From Bacteroidetes bacterium SW_9_63_38 (GTDB lineage: Bacteria > Bacteroidota > Rhodothermia > Rhodothermales > Salinibacteraceae): a stretch of 64,000 nt of DNA. Each line of letters opens with the position of its first letter. Position 1 is the first letter of the stretch. The stretch lies in assembly GCA_003022435.1 (NCBI GenBank), contig PXUA01000006.1, positions 1 to 64,000 of the forward strand, read 5' to 3'. The notes beneath the pieces are model-generated. The model was not told where the DNA came from. It saw nothing but the letters and a program-made list of their open reading frames with translations, and did not search any database. Positions 43,697 to 53,187 of this stretch are shown here, piece by piece. Made by a program: the position numbers and the translations under genes.

Positions 43697-45007
43697 ATGT
43701 CGTTTCCCGTTGCCCTGCTTCGCGGTTGTCTCGGCCTGGCCGTCTTTCTCGGGATTGCCGTGCTTTTCTCCACAAACCGCCGGGCCATCAACGGGCGGCT
43801 GGTGGCGACCGGGATCGGGCTGCAGGTCGTCTTCGCGGTGCTCGTGCTCAAGACGGGGCCGGGCGCGGTACTCTTCGACGCGCTCGCCACCTTCTTTGAG
43901 ACGCTGCTCTCGTTCACGTACGAGGGGTCGACATTCATTTTCGGCGAGCTCGGAGACCCGGACAAGGGGCACAACTTCGCCTTTCAGGTACTGCCCACGA
44001 TTATCTTTTTTGCCTCGCTGATGGGAGTGCTGTATCACCTGCGGGTCGTGCAGCCGCTGGTGCGGGGGATGGGGTGGTTGATGCAGCGGACCCTGCGCAT
44101 CTCCGGGGCGGAGTCGCTGGCGGCCTCGGCCAACGTGTTCATCGGGCAGACGGAGGCGCCCCTGGCGATCAAGCCGTACGTGGAGGGCATGACGCGCAGT
44201 GAGCTTATGACGCTTATGACGGGCGGCATGGCGACAATCGCCGGAAGTGTGCTGGCGGCCTACATCGGGTTTCTCGGGGGCGAGTCGGAGGCTTCGCGGC
44301 AGCTGTTTGCAAAGCATCTGCTATCGGCCTCGGTGATGAGCGCGCCCGCTGCGATTGTCATGGCGAAGATCCTCATTCCGGAGACCGAGACGCCGGAGAC
44401 GCAGGGCGGCGCCGAGATTACGACGGATCACGGCGCCGACAACGTGATCGAGGCGGCGGCGGAGGGGGCCACCGACGGGCTGCGGCTGGCCCTGAACGTC
44501 GGCGCCATGCTGCTTGCGTTCGTGGCTCTCATCGGGACGATCAATGCGGGCTTCGAGTGGCTGGGGTCCCCGACGGTGACCGGGACGCAGCTGTACGACC
44601 TGAACGCGGGGGTGGCGCAGGCCTCCGGGGGGCGCTTTGAGACGCTGTCGCTGGAAGCGGTGTTTGGGTTTGTCTTTGCGCCGCTGGCCTGGGCGATGGG
44701 CGTGGAGGCGGCCGATGTCCTGACGGTCGGCACGCTTCTCGGGGAGAAGGTGGCCGTGAACGAGTTCGTCGCGTACGCCTCGCTCCGCGACCTCAAGGGA
44801 ACGCTCAGCGAGCGCTCGGTGCTCATCAGTACCTACGCCCTCTGCGGCTTCGCCAACTTCGCGTCAATCGCCATCCAGATCGGCGGCATCGGCGGCATTG
44901 CGCCGTCGCGGAAGGGGGAGGTGGCGGCGCTGGGCCTGCGGGCGGTGCTGGGGGGCGCGCTGGCCTCCTGGACGACGGCGACGATTGCGGGGGTGTTGGT
45001 GGGGTGA
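43697..45007 (+). CDS. NupC-family (CNT) nucleoside transporter
   Basis: 436-residue concentrative nucleoside transporter with about 10 hydrophobic helices. Family motifs are present: GQTEAPLAIKPY in the substrate/Na+ site, GGMATIAGSVLAAYIGFLG, LGEKVAVNEFVAY, and STYALCGFANFASIAIQIGGIGG. A long charged loop (ETETPETQGGAEITTDHGADN) follows the fifth helix. It imports nucleosides with Na+ or H+. It is monocistronic by spacing. Confidence 0.93.
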   Translation: MSFPVALLRGCLGLAVFLGIAVLFSTNRRAINGRLVATGIGLQVVFAVLVLKTGPGAVLFDALATFFETLLSFTYEGSTFIFGELGDPDKGHNFAFQVLPTIIFFASLMGVLYHLRVVQPLVRGMGWLMQRTLRISGAESLAASANVFIGQTEAPLAIKPYVEGMTRSELMTLMTGGMATIAGSVLAAYIGFLGGESEASRQLFAKHLLSASVMSAPAAIVMAKILIPETETPETQGGAEITTDHGADNVIEAAAEGATDGLRLALNVGAMLLAFVALIGTINAGFEWLGSPTVTGTQLYDLNAGVAQASGGRFETLSLEAVFGFVFAPLAWAMGVEAADVLTVGTLLGEKVAVNEFVAYASLRDLKGTLSERSVLISTYALCGFANFASIAIQIGGIGGIAPSRKGEVAALGLRAVLGGALASWTTATIAGVLVG

Positions 45008-45223
45008 AGAGGGGCAGACTGATAAATGGCGGATTTGCAGGTTGGGGATTGGGGCCTTTTCGCCCGCTGTCTTCAGCCCAAAGCTCCCCTCATACCAAAT
45101 CCGGCTGCAAAGTTGGTAGCACTCCCACACCCACAAACGCCCACACGTTCACGGAAAAACTGGAAGAGACCTGGCAACGGAGCCCCCTCGTTCGCCTGCA
45201 CGGTTCCTGTAGAGTTGCTCTCA

Positions 45224-45940
45224 CTATCGCGGTGCGGGAATGTCGACGGGGAGGCGGGCCCAGCCGGAGTAGGGCACCTGGGTTTGGCCTTCGGTGACGT
45301 AGGCGGGGGTCCACGTCGTGCTCGTGACGGCCCGCATGACGATGGCGTTGAGGGTAGGATGGGTGCCTTCGACCACCTCGATGGCGTCGATCGTGCCGGT
45401 CGAGTCCACGTGGACCTGCGCCGTAACGCGCCCGCTGTTCTCTTGGGTGTGGAGGCTGTCCGGCAGCGGAAGCCCCCTGATGCCCTCCTTGAGAGAGGGC
45501 GGCTGGTAGTGCTCGTCGACGGCCTTGAACGCCTTTTTCCTGTACTGCCGCAGCAAGGGATCCTTCAGGCGCCCATCCTGCACGGCACCGCCCAGGGAGA
45601 CGTCTTGGAGGACCGGCACGGCGTGCTGCTCAAAGAGCGAGTCGACGAGGGCGGGATTGCTCCGGTACAGCTCCTCCAGGCTGCGCTTGACGGCCTTCTG
45701 AAACTGGCCCTGCGTGATGCCGCCGGCACTGAGTGCAAACTCCTGCTCCACGATGCCCATGCCCGGGAGACTGCTCAGGTCGCGAAAGACGGCCGCCGTG
45801 TCGACGCCGGTCTTCCACATGCGGTCCTGGATGCCCGTCCAGCCGGACGGTGGGGCGGATGGGGAGTCGCTCCCGCCCCCGCATCCGGTGAGACAGAACA
45901 GGCCGAGGAGGGGGAGCGCAATCCAGCGGGCAGCGGTCAT
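45224..45940 (-). CDS. lipoprotein with TonB C-terminal domain
   Basis: 238-residue predicted lipoprotein: signal ALPLLGLFCLTGCGGG with lipobox LTGC. A helical middle (ITQGQFQKAVKRSLEELYR) leads to a TonB_C-type domain (GRVTAQVHVDSTGTIDAIEVVEGTHPTLNAIVMRAVTSTTWTPA, shown in two blocks in the protein), with the GxV-xV-xxxG-I pattern. Unlike TonB it has no N-terminal transmembrane anchor or proline spacer, so it is unlikely to be an energy transducer. It follows the L,D-transpeptidase gene by 64 bp. Confidence 0.72.
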   Translation of the reverse strand: MTAARWIALPLLGLFCLTGCGGGSDSPSAPPSGWTGIQDRMWKTGVDTAAVFRDLSSLPGMGIVEQEFALSAGGITQGQFQKAVKRSLEELYRSNPALVDSLFEQHAVPVLQDVSLGGAVQDGRLKDPLLRQYRKKAFKAVDEHYQPPSLKEGIRGLPLPDSLHTQENSGRVTAQVHVDSTGTIDAIEVVEGTHPTLNAIVMRAVTSTTWTPAYVTEGQTQVPYSGWARLPVDIPAPR

Positions 45941-46004
45941 GGACGATACAGCAGCATGAGAAAACCGTCTACGGAGAGGCCGACGGGCACCGCGACGGAC
46001 GCCT

Positions 46005-46847
46005 CTACTCGATCAGCACCGGGGTGCCGACCAGCACCTGCGTCCAGAGCTCGTTCATGACCCGATTGTGCACGGCCACGCAGCCCTGGGTCCAGTTGGT
46101 AGCATCGCCGGTGCCTTCGCCGTGGATCTCGATCCAGCCGCCGAGGGCCGTGTTCATCGGCGGCAGCCGAAACTCGTCCTGCGCCTCCACGATGGCGTCG
46201 TGCTCAGCCTCCGAGATAAGGTCGTTCCGGCGTCCGCGTCGCGCATCAGCAACCGTAGGATAGTTCAAAACCAGGGCCTTATAAAAGCGGCTCCGGGGAT
46301 TCTTTTCGATAACATAAAACGTGCCCTCCGGGGTGCGCCAGTGGTCGCGCCGGGTGCGGGAGCCGCGCCGCTGCTTGTCGGCGAACGTGTTGTAGCCGAT
46401 GTCGATGTTGAAGGTCTCGACCAGGCGGGGGCCGCGGTAGAGGTAGAGGAGGCGGTCGGCCTTCGAGACGCGGAGCCAGACGTTGGAGAGGGCGTCAGCG
46501 GGGACGAAGCCGGTTCGGCCCTTCTCTGTGCGTACGCGGCACCAGTCGTCCTCGCAGCCGAGTCGGCGCAGCGGGGTCCGGACAGGCAGGCGGCCGACGG
46601 GGGTAGAGGCATTCGGGCGGTTGTAGAGGGTCGTCTCGCCGCCGACGATGTGGCTGAGGGGGGCGTCGGACGGGGCCGGACGCTCCGGGACGACCGCCGT
46701 CGAGTCTTCGTCGGAGCCGCGGGGCGGGAGGTCGTCGTTTTGCACCGACGGTACGTGGGCAAGCTGGGCCGCGACCGGGGCGGAAGCGCTCCCGGCCAGT
46801 AGGAGGAGACCGCCGAGGACCACAATGAGGCGTCCGAGAACGTGCAT
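46005..46847 (-). CDS. L,D-transpeptidase (YkuD) with SH3-like domain
   Basis: 280-residue periplasmic enzyme. A signal peptide (MHVLGRLIVVLGGLLLLAGSASAPVAAQ in two parts) and a bacterial SH3-like domain (TLYNRPNASTPVGRLPVRTPLRR, GCEDDWCRVRTEKGRTGFV) precede the YkuD domain. The catalytic pair lies in EIHGEGTGDATNWTQGCVAV (His and Cys); the residue normally written S-x-G-C is T-Q-G-C here. It forms 3-3 peptidoglycan crosslinks or attaches proteins. The start at 46847 gives the signal peptide. Confidence 0.9.
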   Translation of the reverse strand: MHVLGRLIVVLGGLLLLAGSASAPVAAQLAHVPSVQNDDLPPRGSDEDSTAVVPERPAPSDAPLSHIVGGETTLYNRPNASTPVGRLPVRTPLRRLGCEDDWCRVRTEKGRTGFVPADALSNVWLRVSKADRLLYLYRGPRLVETFNIDIGYNTFADKQRRGSRTRRDHWRTPEGTFYVIEKNPRSRFYKALVLNYPTVADARRGRRNDLISEAEHDAIVEAQDEFRLPPMNTALGGWIEIHGEGTGDATNWTQGCVAVHNRVMNELWTQVLVGTPVLIE

Positions 46848-46900
46848 GGACAGCAAGGGCAGTCGTAGGAGAGCGGCGGGTGGACCCCGCTGGGCGGGGA

Positions 46901-47653
46901 CTACGAGGCGTTGGCGTCCAGGCAATGCCGGTAGGCCGCCAGGGTCCCATCGAGCACGAGGGCGTCCGTCACGTGGTCGACGGCCTCGCGCACTGTCTCG
47001 TTGGCATTGGCCGGTGCAAACGAGGTGCCAACGGCCTGCAGGGCCTCCAGGTCGGAGCCCGTGTCGCCGATGTAGGCCACCTCGTCCATGTCCAGGCCCA
47101 GGTGATCCGTAAGCCACTGCAGGCCGCTTCGTTTCGTAATACCCGGTGGCAGCACGTCGACCGACACGTCCGTGTCGAACACGCGGAGGTCGGGGCCGCG
47201 ATCGGCCACGAACTGCTCCGTGCGCCCCCGGACCTCTACGATTTCGTCGGGGTCCGGCGACACGACGCCGGCCTGCGTGCGCTTGGCGTGGTCGAGGGAG
47301 AGCTTGGTGCCGGGAATGCACTCGGTGGTGAACCAGTGCCGCACCTTCTTGATTTCCGCCTCGATCTCGTCGGTGAGGACGGGATTCCAGGTCGTCTGCG
47401 CCTCGACCGGGTCGAAGCGGCCCCCGCCGGCCTCGAAGAGTACCGGCACGGTAAGGTCGAGCATCTGGGTCAACGCCTCGACGTACGGGTAGGGACGCCC
47501 CGAGCAAATGGACACGGCCGGCGTTGGGGCCGGTGCCGTGGGTGGCCCCGCGTCGTGGGCGTAGCGGCGAAGCGTCGCCAGGCCGTCAAGGTTGTAGGGC
47601 ATGTACGGCTCTCCCAGGCACCCGTCGATGTCGCTGACGAAGAGCTTGATCAT
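46901..47653 (-). CDS. HAD-superfamily (IIB) phosphatase
   Basis: 250-residue hydrolase. Motif I SDIDGCLG carries both aspartates, motif II is CSGRPYPY, motif III lysine is in ITKRSGLQWL, and motif IV YIGDTGSDLEAL. This layout is that of type IIB enzymes such as sugar or phosphoglycolate phosphatases. The substrate is not apparent. The start 69 bp before fabI on the same strand suggests co-transcription with fabI. Confidence 0.85.
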   Translation of the reverse strand: MIKLFVSDIDGCLGEPYMPYNLDGLATLRRYAHDAGPPTAPAPTPAVSICSGRPYPYVEALTQMLDLTVPVLFEAGGGRFDPVEAQTTWNPVLTDEIEAEIKKVRHWFTTECIPGTKLSLDHAKRTQAGVVSPDPDEIVEVRGRTEQFVADRGPDLRVFDTDVSVDVLPPGITKRSGLQWLTDHLGLDMDEVAYIGDTGSDLEALQAVGTSFAPANANETVREAVDHVTDALVLDGTLAAYRHCLDANAS

Positions 47654-47722
47654 AGCAAAGCGATGGGATAGGGAGAGGTAAAGGCGTCCCGGCGGGACGC
47701 CCTTACGCGGCTCTACTCGGGG

Positions 47723-48559
47723 CTACTCGTCCTCCTGCTCCTTCCGGAAGGACTCTTCCAGGGCCTCGACGATCTCGTCGGAGATGCCCATGCGGGAGAA
47801 GCCGCCGTCGTGGTAGAGCGTCTGCATAGTGACCTTGCGCGTAAGGTCGCTGAGGAGGGTCACGGCGTAGTCGGCGCACTCCTCGGCGCTGGCGTTGCCG
47901 AGGGGGGCGGCCTTTTCGGCGAACTCGTACATCGCGTCGAAGCCCTCGATGCCGGACCCGGCGGTCGTCTTGGTCGGACTCTGCGAGATCGCGTTGATGC
48001 GGATGTCGCGCTTGCCGAGCCGGTAGCCGAACGAGCGCACGATGCTCTCGAGAAGGGCCTTCGCGTCGCCCATCTCCGAGTACTTAGAAAAGATGCGCTG
48101 CCCGCCGATGTAGCTCATCGTGATGATCGAGCCGCCGTCGTCGATCGCCTCGGTGGCGAGGGCGTGCTGAATGATGCGATGCAGGCTCACCGCCGAGATG
48201 TCGAGCGTCTGCTCGTACCAGTTGTAGTTGAGGTCCTCGTAGGGCACGTCCTTGCGTACGTTCACGCCCATCCCGATGGAGTGGACGATGAAGTCGATGG
48301 TGCCGTACTCGTCCTTGACCTCTTCGAAGAGGTCCTCCAGCTCCTCGTCGTCGGTGGCGTCGGCCCAGATGACGGAGCTGTCGGTCTCCTCGGCCAGCTC
48401 GTCGAGGCTGCCGAGGCGGCGGGCCACCGGAGCGTTGGAGAGGGCGAAGTCGGCGCCTTCGCGGTCGCAAGCCTGAGCGATGGACCAGGCGATGCTGTCC
48501 TCGTTGAGGGCGCCGAAGATGATGCCGGTTTTTTCGTCGAGCAGGTCGTGTCCAGACAT
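47723..48559 (-). CDS. fabI: enoyl-[acyl-carrier-protein] reductase (NADH)
   Basis: 278-residue SDR enzyme catalysing the last step of fatty-acid elongation. It starts with a variant of the FabI N-terminus (DEKTGIIFGALNEDSIAWSIAQ). The catalytic Tyr-Tyr-Lys layout is intact: YIGGQRIFSKYSEMGDAK has the spacing of E. coli Y146/Y156/K163. The conserved INAISQSPTKTTAGSGI and MGMGVNVRKD (SIGxGVNV in relatives) are present. It is the target of triclosan in bacteria that use FabI. The start at 48559 follows from the family N-terminus. Confidence 0.95.
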   Translation of the reverse strand: MSGHDLLDEKTGIIFGALNEDSIAWSIAQACDREGADFALSNAPVARRLGSLDELAEETDSSVIWADATDDEELEDLFEEVKDEYGTIDFIVHSIGMGVNVRKDVPYEDLNYNWYEQTLDISAVSLHRIIQHALATEAIDDGGSIITMSYIGGQRIFSKYSEMGDAKALLESIVRSFGYRLGKRDIRINAISQSPTKTTAGSGIEGFDAMYEFAEKAAPLGNASAEECADYAVTLLSDLTRKVTMQTLYHDGGFSRMGISDEIVEALEESFRKEQEDE

Positions 48560-48662
48560 AAGATCGAAAGTTGAAAGTTGAGAGCTTGGAAGATGAGAGG
48601 GAAGAACGGTTATCGGCCGGGCACCGGGCAGTTGTCCGTGCCGGAGGAATCGGGGGCGGTCG

Positions 48663-49499
48663 TTACAGCCGAACGTCCTGCATGGACGCCAGGCGGTCGA
48701 GGAGCGTACGGTGGATGCGGCCGTTGGTGGCGCACACCTGTCGCTCGAAGACCGGCGTGAGGCCGCCCGTATCGCGGTAGTCGGTGACGCGCCCGCCGGC
48801 CTCGCGCACAAGGAGGACGCCCGCCGCGACGTCCCAGGGACGAAGGCCCGTTTCGAAGAACCCGTCGAAGCGCCCGCAGGCCAGCCGGGCCAAGTCGACG
48901 GAGGCCGAGCCGTGGCGGCGCACCGAGCGGGAGGTGCGCAGGATCGTGTCCAGCACGTCGAGGTACTGATCGGTGTGCTCGAAGCGGCGGTACGGAAAGC
49001 CGGTGGCGAGAAACGCGTCGCCGAAATCGTCGGTATCGGCCCTCTGAATGGGAGTGCCGTTGAGTTGCGCGCCGTGTCCGGCCACCGCCGTGAAGAGTTC
49101 ATCGTGCGGGACGTCGAGCACCACGCCGACCACGATCTCGTCTTCCCCCTGCAGGGCGATGCTGACGGCGTAGGGCGGCACCTGCTGGATGAAGTTCGTC
49201 GTGCCGTCGATCGGATCGACGATCCAGCGTGTGCCGTCGACGTGGATGTCGTGTCCCGCGTCTTCGTCGTCCTCTTCCGCGAGGACGCCGATGTCATCGT
49301 CGCCGTCGAGCAGTACGTCCAGGATGGTGTCCTGGGCTGCCTCGTCGACTTCAGTGACAAAGTCATTGGTCTGTTTGGCCCGCATCCGGCCGAGCTGTCC
49401 CGTGCGGTCCCGAATAAGAGCGGTGCCCCGCCGGGCGGCCTGGACGGCCCGGGCCAGAACGTCGTCGTGCGGCGAATTGTGGGTTGGAAGGTCGTCCAT
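48663..49499 (-). CDS. suhB: inositol monophosphatase family protein (SuhB-like)
   Basis: 278-residue Mg2+-dependent phosphatase. Motifs: EED (GVLAEEDDEDAG), WIVDPIDGTTNF with the metal-binding Asp pair, and a C-terminal RPWDVAAGVLLVREAGGRVTDYRG-like block (here TDYRDTGG). The length is normal. The gene symbol is tentative, since close paralogues include CysQ-type enzymes. It is the first gene of the minus-strand block leading to fabI. Confidence 0.88.
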   Translation of the reverse strand: MDDLPTHNSPHDDVLARAVQAARRGTALIRDRTGQLGRMRAKQTNDFVTEVDEAAQDTILDVLLDGDDDIGVLAEEDDEDAGHDIHVDGTRWIVDPIDGTTNFIQQVPPYAVSIALQGEDEIVVGVVLDVPHDELFTAVAGHGAQLNGTPIQRADTDDFGDAFLATGFPYRRFEHTDQYLDVLDTILRTSRSVRRHGSASVDLARLACGRFDGFFETGLRPWDVAAGVLLVREAGGRVTDYRDTGGLTPVFERQVCATNGRIHRTLLDRLASMQDVRL

Positions 49500-49660
49500 G
49501 CGGAACCAGCGTCTGTCTCAGGCAGCGGTGCGAGAAGGGCGTCCGCTCGCCCGGGCAAAGCCGAAGACTGTGCGAAGCCGGTTCGTGGAGCCGAAACTTC
49601 TGGCCTGCGTCGGGCTAGCGATACAGCAGCCTACGCCAACATATAAATCGACGGCCACTG

Positions 49661-50497
49661 ATGCAGCCGCCCCGATCCAAACACGCCCGTTCTTTACACG
49701 CCCTGCTGGGAGTCCTTCTGCTCGTGGGGAGTGGCCTCGGCGGTGCTGGGTGCACGTCGTCGCCACAGCCGCCGGTTGCATCGTTTCAGCCGACAGATTC
49801 CCTCACGACGGCCGTGGGACGCGACTCGGCCCTCGCGGTGCTGGCGTCGATGCGACGGGCCGCGTTTGATTCGGCCTTCGCGGCGCTCAGCGACTACGCC
49901 GTAACGCGGACCGTGCGCACGGAGCGGCTTGAGCCGAACGGAACTGTCACTGCCCGTCGGCACTCTGTGCTCCGCTACCCGCCGGGCGACGCTGCCGGCA
50001 CCCTTCAGGAAAGCGACTCGACCGGGCACTTCCGCAGTGGCAGCCTCCTGGGCATGGTTGCTTCCGCGACATCCCGCACGGATCGTCCGCCGGATGGGGC
50101 CGCGCAGATGCTGGCCGACGATCCGCCGTACGTTGAACCGCGGACGCAGGAGGCGTACCGGTACGCGCTCGGGGCCGACGCGCTGTCGGACGGCACGCCG
50201 GTCTACGTGGTGGAGGCAACAGCCCGCGCGGACGAGGCGGGGCGCGATCAGAGTGTCCGATATGCGCGGCTCCTGCTGGACCGTTCGACGCGCGCCCTCG
50301 TGGGACTCACCCTCATCCGGATCGACGAGGGCCTGCTGTTCAGCGAGTACAGTCGCTCTGCGCTGCGGCTCCAGCGGGGACCGGACGGGACCTGGATGCC
50401 TCACGAAAAACGCGTGCGGGCCTTTCTGCACGTGCCGTTCCGAGCGCCCCGGTACGTGCGCACCGCGTCTACGTTTTCCGACTACACCGATCCGTGA
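49661..50497 (+). CDS. hypothetical lipoprotein
   Basis: 278-residue protein with a signal peptide and lipobox GGAGC (SLHALLGVLLLVGSGLGGAGC). The mature part is mainly beta-rich (TPVYVVEATARADEAGRDQSVRYARLLLDRSTRALVGLTLIRIDEGLLFSEYSR in parts), with an acidic, Arg-rich surface, and a LolA/outer-membrane-lipoprotein-sorting-like impression without a decisive motif. I do not recognise a family. It is divergent from the inositol monophosphatase gene and precedes birA by 105 bp. Confidence 0.65.
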   Translation: MQPPRSKHARSLHALLGVLLLVGSGLGGAGCTSSPQPPVASFQPTDSLTTAVGRDSALAVLASMRRAAFDSAFAALSDYAVTRTVRTERLEPNGTVTARRHSVLRYPPGDAAGTLQESDSTGHFRSGSLLGMVASATSRTDRPPDGAAQMLADDPPYVEPRTQEAYRYALGADALSDGTPVYVVEATARADEAGRDQSVRYARLLLDRSTRALVGLTLIRIDEGLLFSEYSRSALRLQRGPDGTWMPHEKRVRAFLHVPFRAPRYVRTASTFSDYTDP

Positions 50498-50602
50498 ACA
50501 CGTTCTTGACGGCCGCTGTTACTCGTAATCGAGCACGTCCCTCCGCGTGCGGAGGACCGCCGCTCCCGTCTGTACGGATCGATACGACCGCAGGAGGTTC
50601 GC

Positions 50603-51403
50603 ATGGGACTCGCCCTCGTTGACGACGTACAGCCCCAAATCGACACCGACCGCTTCGGCCGGTCGATGCGAGGGGTCGAGACGGTCGGGTCGACGAACAC
50701 CGCGGCCGCCGAGTGGGCCCGGAAGGGGGCGGAGGAGGGAAGCGTCGTTGTGACGGAGTACCAGTCCGAAGGTCGGGGGCGGCACGGGCGTACCTGGGAC
50801 GCCGAGAAAGGCACGAACCTGATGTTCTCAGTGGTGCTGTGTCCGACCCTGGAGGCCGATCGCCTGAGCCTTATCACGGTGGCGTCGAGCGTGGCGGTGG
50901 CAGAGGCCATCGACGCGTTCATGACGGGACACGAGGCGGCCCTCAAGTGGCCCAACGATGTGCTGCTGGAAGGGCGAAAGACGTGCGGCATGCTGCTGGA
51001 ATCGTCCCTCTCAGGCGCCCAGAACGCCGAGGTCGTCGTCCTCGGCGTGGGGCTGAACGTCAACCAGACCGCGTTCCCCGATGCGTTGGTCGATACTGCC
51101 ACCTCCTTGCACCTCGTCACAGGACGGGCAGTGCCGCGGGCCGCCCTTCTCGCTCGGGTGCTCGCCCGGCTGGAAGCTCAATACGACGCCGTGCAATCCG
51201 GACCGTCGGCGAGAGACGCCGTCCGGGCGGCCTTCCACGAGCGGCTCGCTGCGCTCCAGGAATCTATGACCTTCCGCGCGTCGGAGACGGGCGACACCAT
51301 CACGGGTGTCGTACAGGGCATTACCGACACCGGAGCGCTCCGCCTCGACACGCCGGACGGGCCGCGCATCGTCCACGCCGGCGAGGTCACGTCTCGCGTG
51401 TGA
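50603..51403 (+). CDS. birA: biotin-[acetyl-CoA-carboxylase] ligase
   Basis: 266-residue ligase without the N-terminal HTH, so it is a monofunctional enzyme. GSTN-type motif (VGSTNTAAAEWAR), GRGRHGRTWDAEKGTNL (the biotinyl-AMP loop), KWPNDVLLEGRKTCGMLLE and VLGVGLNVNQ are intact. AGGAGG occurs 6 bases before the ATG, one of the few clear Shine-Dalgarno sequences in this window. It biotinylates acyl-CoA carboxylase carriers. It is followed by coaX on the same strand. Confidence 0.96.
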   Translation: MGLALVDDVQPQIDTDRFGRSMRGVETVGSTNTAAAEWARKGAEEGSVVVTEYQSEGRGRHGRTWDAEKGTNLMFSVVLCPTLEADRLSLITVASSVAVAEAIDAFMTGHEAALKWPNDVLLEGRKTCGMLLESSLSGAQNAEVVVLGVGLNVNQTAFPDALVDTATSLHLVTGRAVPRAALLARVLARLEAQYDAVQSGPSARDAVRAAFHERLAALQESMTFRASETGDTITGVVQGITDTGALRLDTPDGPRIVHAGEVTSRV

Positions 51404-51709
51404 GCGCCTGGGAGGAGGCGGGAGAGAAAAAACAATTGGGGGAAGGCCAGCGAAGGGAGAGGCGGAAAGCAATCGGATATGGAGCGTCGTTCTGGAGAGA
51501 TATGCCGTCCGCCGGGGCGATGCGGCTCGGAGTGAACGGGGATCTGGAGGCATGGACGCTTTTGCGCATTGCCCTACACCCAGCCTCGTTCCGGTCTACA
51601 ACCACGCTGCGACTCCCGTTGAGCGGGGCGAACACAGCCATTTCGGGATTGGGATCCGTCCGGGTCGGGGGCCTTCTGCGCACACACGCAACCACGCACA
51701 TACACATTC
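51404..51709. other. spacer between birA and coaX
   Basis: 306 bp without a supportable gene. It carries no clear terminator, so the genes may still be co-transcribed, although the distance is larger than usual for this pair in Bacteroidota and Firmicutes. Confidence 0.4.
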
Positions 51710-52480
51710 ATGTTTCTCGCGGTCGATATTGGCAACAGTGCCGTGAAGGGGGGAGTCTTCGACGGAGCGACGCTGGAGCAGGTCTTTTCGGTTGCGAGTG
51801 CGGCGGAGGCGACGTGGCCGGAGGCACTGGCCCCGCACCTGAGTGATGTGTCGGTCGACGGGGTGGGCATTGCCTCGGTGGTCCCGGCCACCACCGAGGC
51901 GGTGACGGCGGCCCTGGAAGCGCGCACGGACGCGACGCCGGTGCACGTCCGGCCTGCGATGCCATTGCCGTTCCGACTCGACTACGAGACGCCCGACACG
52001 CTGGGCATGGATCGGCTGGCGGCCGCGGCGGCGGGGTGGACCCAGCACGGGCGTCGGGCCGATCCTGCACGGAGTGTGGTCGTCGTGGATGCCGGGACAG
52101 CCGTGACCGGCGAGGTTGTGCACCGCGACGGCGTCTATCGGGGGGGCGTGATCGCTGCGGGCCCGGCGCTGGTGCGACAGGCGCTTCGGGGGGGGACCGC
52201 CCAACTGCCGGACGTAGATCTTGAGCTTCCCGACGATCCGGTGGGACGCTCGACGCAGTCCGCCATTCAGAGCGGCATCATGTGGGGGCTCGTCGATCTC
52301 GTTCGCGGCATGACGGAGCGCCTCGCCAACCGCCTGCCCGACTCGCCGGTTCTCGTCCTCACCGGCGGCTGGAGCGCCCTGCTGGCCGACCACCTCGAGG
52401 CCGTCGACGCCGTCAGTCCCCACCTCGTACTGGAGGGCGTGCACACTCTGACGGCGGACGACGACATCGGGAGTATGTGA
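51710..52480 (+). CDS. coaX: type III pantothenate kinase
   Basis: 256-residue ASKHA enzyme catalysing the first step of CoA synthesis. It opens with [18 protein letters not shown], has [14 protein letters not shown], and [13 protein letters not shown] with the catalytic Asp. The GGVIAAGP motif follows. The birA-coaX order is common in Bacteroidota and Firmicutes. It requires no other cofactor gene nearby. Confidence 0.95.
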   Translation: MFLAVDIGNSAVKGGVFDGATLEQVFSVASAAEATWPEALAPHLSDVSVDGVGIASVVPATTEAVTAALEARTDATPVHVRPAMPLPFRLDYETPDTLGMDRLAAAAAGWTQHGRRADPARSVVVVDAGTAVTGEVVHRDGVYRGGVIAAGPALVRQALRGGTAQLPDVDLELPDDPVGRSTQSAIQSGIMWGLVDLVRGMTERLANRLPDSPVLVLTGGWSALLADHLEAVDAVSPHLVLEGVHTLTADDDIGSM

Positions 52481-52502
52481 GTGTGGGAGTATGTGGGCAG
52501 TG

Positions 52503-52519
52503 TCCCGACTACTGTCGGG
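52503..52519. repeat. CCCGAC-TACT-GTCGGG hairpin
   Basis: Six-bp stem and four-base loop shortly after the coaX stop codon. Related palindromes occur at 14991-15007 and 58323-58340, all of the form TCCCGACNNCTGTCGG. No T-run follows. Confidence 0.6.
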
Positions 52520-52544
52520 GTATGTGGGCGACGCACGAGTGCGT

Positions 52545-52672
52545 CTAGTGCAGCTTCAAACGATCTTTTGGGGAAAGCAGTTTGCTATTGCTCCAAGCTC
52601 CAGCTTGAGGTATGGACGGACGAGGTCCGTCCAAAGCCCGATTGCACAACGGACCAGTTGAAGCTGCACTAG
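52545..52672 (-). mobile_element. MITE-like element, copy 2 (inverted)
   Basis: A 128-bp element that reads on the minus strand as the first MITE copy at 64-187, with about three substitutions and a 4-bp insertion. It has the same 15-bp inverted ends, the GGACGGAC/GTCCGTCC hairpin (52614-52632) and an additional perfect inverted repeat CAAGCT-GG-AGCTTG that is degenerate in copy 1. The two copies are 52 kb apart in inverted orientation and could act as recombination sites. CTAG borders both ends. Confidence 0.75.
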
Positions 52673-53187
52673 GCCCAAGTAGTTGGGACGCCGACTTTTA
52701 CTCCGACCCTGAACTTTGCAATTGGATTCGGTATAGGGCGGCGCGGGTATAGCCGGGACGGCTCTTCATGATGTATGACCGAAGTTGGGACCCAGGGCGA
52801 TCACATGTTGGAACGCGTTCGGAAAAGCAGGAGGCACTGTTGCCATTCATCGACTCATCTGTCCGAAATGAATGGACGCCTGGAGGCACGAACGCTGTGC
52901 TCTACTGCTTTCCTGCCCTGCACTCATCATAGAGCAAGATGCAATTGCTCCGAGTTGCGATCTACGTGCCCCGATTCGAATCGACGGCGGACGACAGACT
53001 GACGGGCATGACTTCGCTTCGCTCGGCCCCAGACCGCCGAATACAGCGCTTGAGGCGGCCTGTCGTCCGTCCGTAAAGGATGACCTCGCTGACTCGACCC
53101 CGGTCGGGCCATCCGTTCGGCACAACGGTCTGTACCTCGCCACTTGCGTCACGTATTCCCGTCCGGGTGCACCAACGCGCCAACGCG
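52673..53187. other. accessory-looking intergenic region
   Basis: About 515 bp between the second MITE copy and yaaA. It is less GC-rich than the genes. I see several short frames but no protein-like sequence. No gene supported. Confidence 0.4.

Noticed and set aside
45003-45200. Inverted CGGATTTG/CAAATCCG pair as a third mobile element.
   Set aside because: Only 8 bp match, with no further structure or duplication.
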